This document shows, piece by piece, positions 60,016-64,000 of a stretch of DNA of 64,000 nucleotides. The DNA lies in NCBI GenBank assembly GCA_013398015.1, contig VZRR01013776.1, positions 191,263 to 255,262 of the forward strand, written 5' to 3'. The notes under the pieces were generated by a model that had not been told where the DNA came from, did not search any database, and saw nothing but the letters and a program-made list of their open reading frames with translations. Within the stretch, counting starts at the first letter, position 1, and each line of letters opens with the position of its first letter. This stretch comes from Oreocharis arfaki (taxonomy: Eukaryota; Chordata; Aves; Passeriformes; Paramythiidae). Both the position numbers and the translations under genes were made by a program.

Positions 60016-63000
60016 CCAAAATACTTGGGGTTTTTTGCCATCTTTGATATGCTTGTTACTTAGTTCTGTTGTTGTCAAATAAAAAAATGTGGTCTTATTT
60101 CAAAGGTGTAAATGCTGTAATTTTTCTCTCAAAATCAGCAATAACACTGTCCAAAATATCTAGCGATATAAAAACTGAAGCAATTCAGATATGTTTGTAA
60201 CAAGAAAACAAATTTATTGATTTTAAAAGACAAGACACAATTTTGTTTTGAAAAACACAAGAAAGCTAGCCTGAGTTCAAGTCTGAAATATTCAGAAAAA
60301 TCCTACTGTCTTTAGTATGTTCCAGTCATTTTTTTTATACAACACACTAAAAGTTAATATATATTTTTATAATTATAAAAGGTCCCCAGTTATTGTACAG
60401 TACACAATACAAATTGCCAACAAACTATTATTTAGCTCCTGCCAGTTTTGAGAGGACATTATATACTAAAAGATTTAGCATTTGTCACAAAAATCACATC
60501 AGGAAATACGTATTTACAAAATCAAATACATTATACAAAAAAAACCATCACGTTATTCTGTAAAGATGTCTTCTTTAAATAATTAAAAAGTATATTCAAC
60601 TGTAGCCCAAAAACTGGAAAAGAACATTACATTATCTCACACATACAATCTACAAAAAGTTGCTTACCTCATTTACATAATATATTCAGTCAACTGGAAA
60701 ATAAGAGTTTGAATATGTCCTAGTGTTATGATGTTTCTGTGCTGTGGGACTGGATAATGTAATCTGCCACTTACTAAGTGAAATTTAAATGATGGCACTT
60801 AAAAAAAACATAGTATAAAATAAATGCAACAAAGGAAGTTTCCTAGAAGGTAAGAAAGCCCTGAGTGATGACAAAATTACTGATTGGTAGCTCTAGAATT
60901 AACCTAATTAAAGTTTACCACCTCAGGCACAATTTTCCAAGTTTTTGAAAGGCACTCGAAGTTTCTTTAACAGCCTCATTGGTTATTAACTGTAAATCCA
61001 AATTTTCAGTGGGTATGAGTGAAGATGGGCAACTTGCTTTGGTACAAAGTGATATTTTCCCAACGTATTTTAAATTGCTTAACTGGGTTACTTTAAGATG
61101 GGTATTTAATGTTTAAATACAAGGCAGTCACTTTAATATTGTATGGAAGGAAACTTTACTTGAGAAACCCATTAAATATTCTTTGCGTAAAAAGCTTTTG
61201 CTGGTATCAGAGAGTCAAAAAGAATTGAACTGAGTTCCTGTTAAAAACCAGTTAATTCAAGGTTGTTCCTCTGAAGTCTAAATTCCTCCTAAAAAGACAT
61301 TTATTATTTCAGAGTAAAATTAATCTAGAACTCAAAATTCCTGTAAAATGTTTGCACCATAACCAAGAAAGTGCTTAGGAACATACAAAGAACATCTTCC
61401 TGAATTAGTGTTAAGTGAGGCTCATTTGATGCCCACAGGCTTTTTCTGGGCCTTGTTTTCTACAGTGAATTTCAGCCTTAATGAGCAATCTCCAAGAACA
61501 ATTCTTACCAAATATTTAACTACTCAGGGCTTCCAATCCCAAAATGCCAGTTTATTTTTTTCAACAGGAGAAGGAGAAACAAATCGGAATAAAAGATGAA
61601 TTAAAATGATCGTTTTCAAACTAAGGCATATTTTACTTCAAACAAACACTAGGCAGTCACTTTGTAAGTGGCTTTTACTATTTCTTAGTTAAACTTGTAA
61701 ATTAAACTCAGGTCTACTGGCACATAAAATCACTAGCAGCAATGATCAAGGCATGCAAACTCAGAAGCATTTACAGTAAATTATGAATAAAAAAAGTTGT
61801 TAAAACCCTTTGAGTATTGCATTTATGTTAATTAATTATGCATTAATTTGCATTAACTGACTAAAAATGTTTACAACTTACTTGCACTATACTACTGACG
61901 TAATTCCCTTAAATAACTTTAAATGACACCCTTTTTCTTTGCCCTCAGCTAGACTTAAACAAGTACAGCTGCTTTAGTGTTTGCTGACTGATATTGCAAG
62001 AAACCAGTAGAAAATGTACTGTATTCTCACTTAGTAAGGTGGCATCAGTATCTCTAAGTTAAAAAAATCTTTACTTGCTGCTACACTTGTTCCTTTGTTC
62101 CGGTAAGCAGTAATTGTAAGAACAAAGGGGCTTTTAAAAATATTTGCTCGTGCAATTTCTAGGTTGCTTTTAAAATTCTGACATTCAGAAAGGGCCATCC
62201 AAACTGCACCCTTGTATGTGAAATTTAATAAAATACCTTCATCTTCTAGCTAGTCATTATTGCAGTGACTGAGTTTTAAAAGGAGTATCAACATAATTGT
62301 GCACTTTTTGTTCCTGTTTCTCACAAACACTGCCAAAAATTTCAATGCAAACACATCAAATATTCTGCAAAATTTATTATTACTAAACCTTCTTTTAATC
62401 CTAAAGACTTCTTTTTTACAGTACCAGAGTATCCCAATACTAATCTATCTCAGGAGATTTTCAAAATAGCTGAATATATTTTCTAAACCTTTATCTTCTA
62501 AAGGCATCTTAAAGTAGACAACTTCCTATCTGTAGAATCATGTTTGATTTTCTTTGTATATATATGCAATTATGAAAACCAGGGAGCTGAAGTACTGTTC
62601 TCTATCACACAGTACATATCAATGGCAATGAATATTTTGCCTGTATCTACTGAGCCCCCTATTAATAAAAAAACATCCCCATATAGTATGCAAGTATTTA
62701 CTTTAGACATAATTAAAAAAAATTACAACACTATAAGCTATTTCAAAGTATATCCTCAATGGACTAGTTAAATTATCTAAAAATCTTTGTTCCCATCATG
62801 TTACTTACAATGCTCAAAGGGTTAATGCAAGGCATTATATCAAATTAATTTCCTAATACTAGAACTAAGCACTGTGTGTTTATGCTTCTATTCCAGTTTT
62901 TATTGTCAGTGTTAAATCACCAAACAAATTAGCAGAGATACTGGAATTCCATGTATCAATTTGCTTTAAACCATATACAAAGAGCATGTCCTGTTAGTGT

Positions 63001-64000
63001 GACAAGGGCCCAATTTTCAGAAATTCATCTTACTCTCTCAAATTTGTATTTTAAACTCTGAAATTATTGTTGTATACTTATATTTACTAATAAACCTGGG
63101 CTTTTTGTCAGCACGTTTATGGCTCTCAGTGGTTGGTTTTGTTTTGTAAAAGCATTCTGAATTAAATTGGATTGCAGTGCATCTCTAACATGGATTTTTT
63201 TCTAAACAGTGCAGATGTCAATTGGTGAGAATGACAAAGATATCAGATCATTTCTCCTAGGGAAAACAAGATAAAAAAAAAAAGTGTTTCAGATATTTAT
63301 AATACCTCGCTTTAAATTAAATTTGTATACAGACCTATGCATTCCTGAATGACAGAACATTATTTCCTTTCTTTTTTTTTTTTAAACTAAAGGCAGTAAT
63401 GCTGTAGATCATCATTTTGTAGGCCAATAATTTAACATCTATTTTCCAAATTTTTTATGGAACTTTTTAAAAATGAAGGTGCTTAGAGCATTCTACAGTA
63501 CAAGAGAAAAAAAACTGAAGAAAAGAGATGTTTTAAAACTGATTTACTACAAGAAAGATGCAAATGTAACAACACATTTTAACAAATACAAAACTTTTGA
63601 AAATTGGGCCCTGTGCTTTAAAAAGGTAGTTCAACAAGACCTCTTCCCCCACACTGTTCACTGTGCTATTTTGTGCTAATGGGGGAAATGCCTCTAAAAT
63701 AACTATTCTGGATTCCATTTCAAGATTAGATAAAACACATAAATCATGTCAACTCTCATAATGTCTACCCTGTGGACACACGCTACACCTCTCCATAGCA
63801 TTGACAACAGACTCCAGAGCTGGTGTGGCAATGCAGCCGCATGCTACACATTACAGAATACACACTGAGGTATTCGCATCTCTCTACTTCAATGATTACT
63901 GAAACCCAACTACTAAACAGCAAGAGTGTGCAAAATGTTTTATCTAAGTGTTTGATTAAAATTTCAGTAGAAACAAAACAAAGGACCCCCAAATCCGTAA
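60016..64000 (-). other. AT-rich repeat-poor block, possible 3' UTR of a minus-strand gene
   Basis: About 4 kb without CR1, LTR or coding signals, unlike the sequence to its left. A minus-strand AATAAA (60213-60218 on plus) could mark a transcript end. In human the gene beyond PUM3 is RFX3, which would be read on this strand toward the left, so its long 3' UTR is a candidate. No RFX3 coding exon was seen, so this is synteny-based inference only. Confidence 0.25.

Noticed and set aside
1..64000. CRISPR arrays, tRNA, rRNA or operon-like structure
   Set aside because: No regularly spaced repeats with unique spacers, no cloverleaf-like conserved A/B boxes noticed, and the gene structure is vertebrate.

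Overview
This is eukaryotic, bird-type DNA. Genes are split by canonical GT-AG introns, CR1 LINE fragments are scattered on both strands, several retroviral LTRs stand alone without internal genes, and GC-rich promoter islands contain short assembly gaps. The left third is the 5' part of PUM3 on the minus strand. PUM3 lies in the VLDLR-KCNV2-PUM3-RFX3 block, which I recall as Z-linked in birds, so this is probably Z-chromosome sequence. That placement rests on synteny from memory and was not measured here.

Layout. 1-12813: PUM3 exons 11 to 1 (minus strand, 389 codons; the 3' exons lie off the left edge), followed by its GC-rich promoter to about 13243. 13244-14200: two opposed CR1 pieces. 14201-26202: mostly AT-rich intergenic DNA with a solo LTR (20286-20782) and three CR1 fragments. 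26543-29021: a complete five-exon acrosin-type serine protease gene (plus strand) with a polyA signal. 29022-39709: intergenic, with opposed CR1s at about 32 kb and a GC-rich patch at 33-34.5 kb that may hold exons of an unidentified gene. 39710-40184: the DNA-binding-domain exon of an HSF5-like heat shock factor (minus strand), with an LTR of the same orientation just upstream. 40895-50349: intergenic. 50350-51300: an orphan GC-rich island. 51301-60015: intergenic with a long, broken CR1 interrupted by a solo LTR, and another LTR containing a 425-base gap. 60016-64000: AT-rich, repeat-poor sequence that could be the 3' UTR of a minus-strand gene, RFX3 by synteny.

PUM3 is a general nucleolar RNA-binding protein. 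The two genes recognised beyond it, acrosin (sperm acrosome protease) and HSF5 (testis heat shock factor in mammals), both point to the male germ line. Finding them together next to PUM3, on what is probably the sex chromosome that males carry twice, is the most interesting feature of the window. I see no tRNA, rRNA or CRISPR, and no intact transposon gene.
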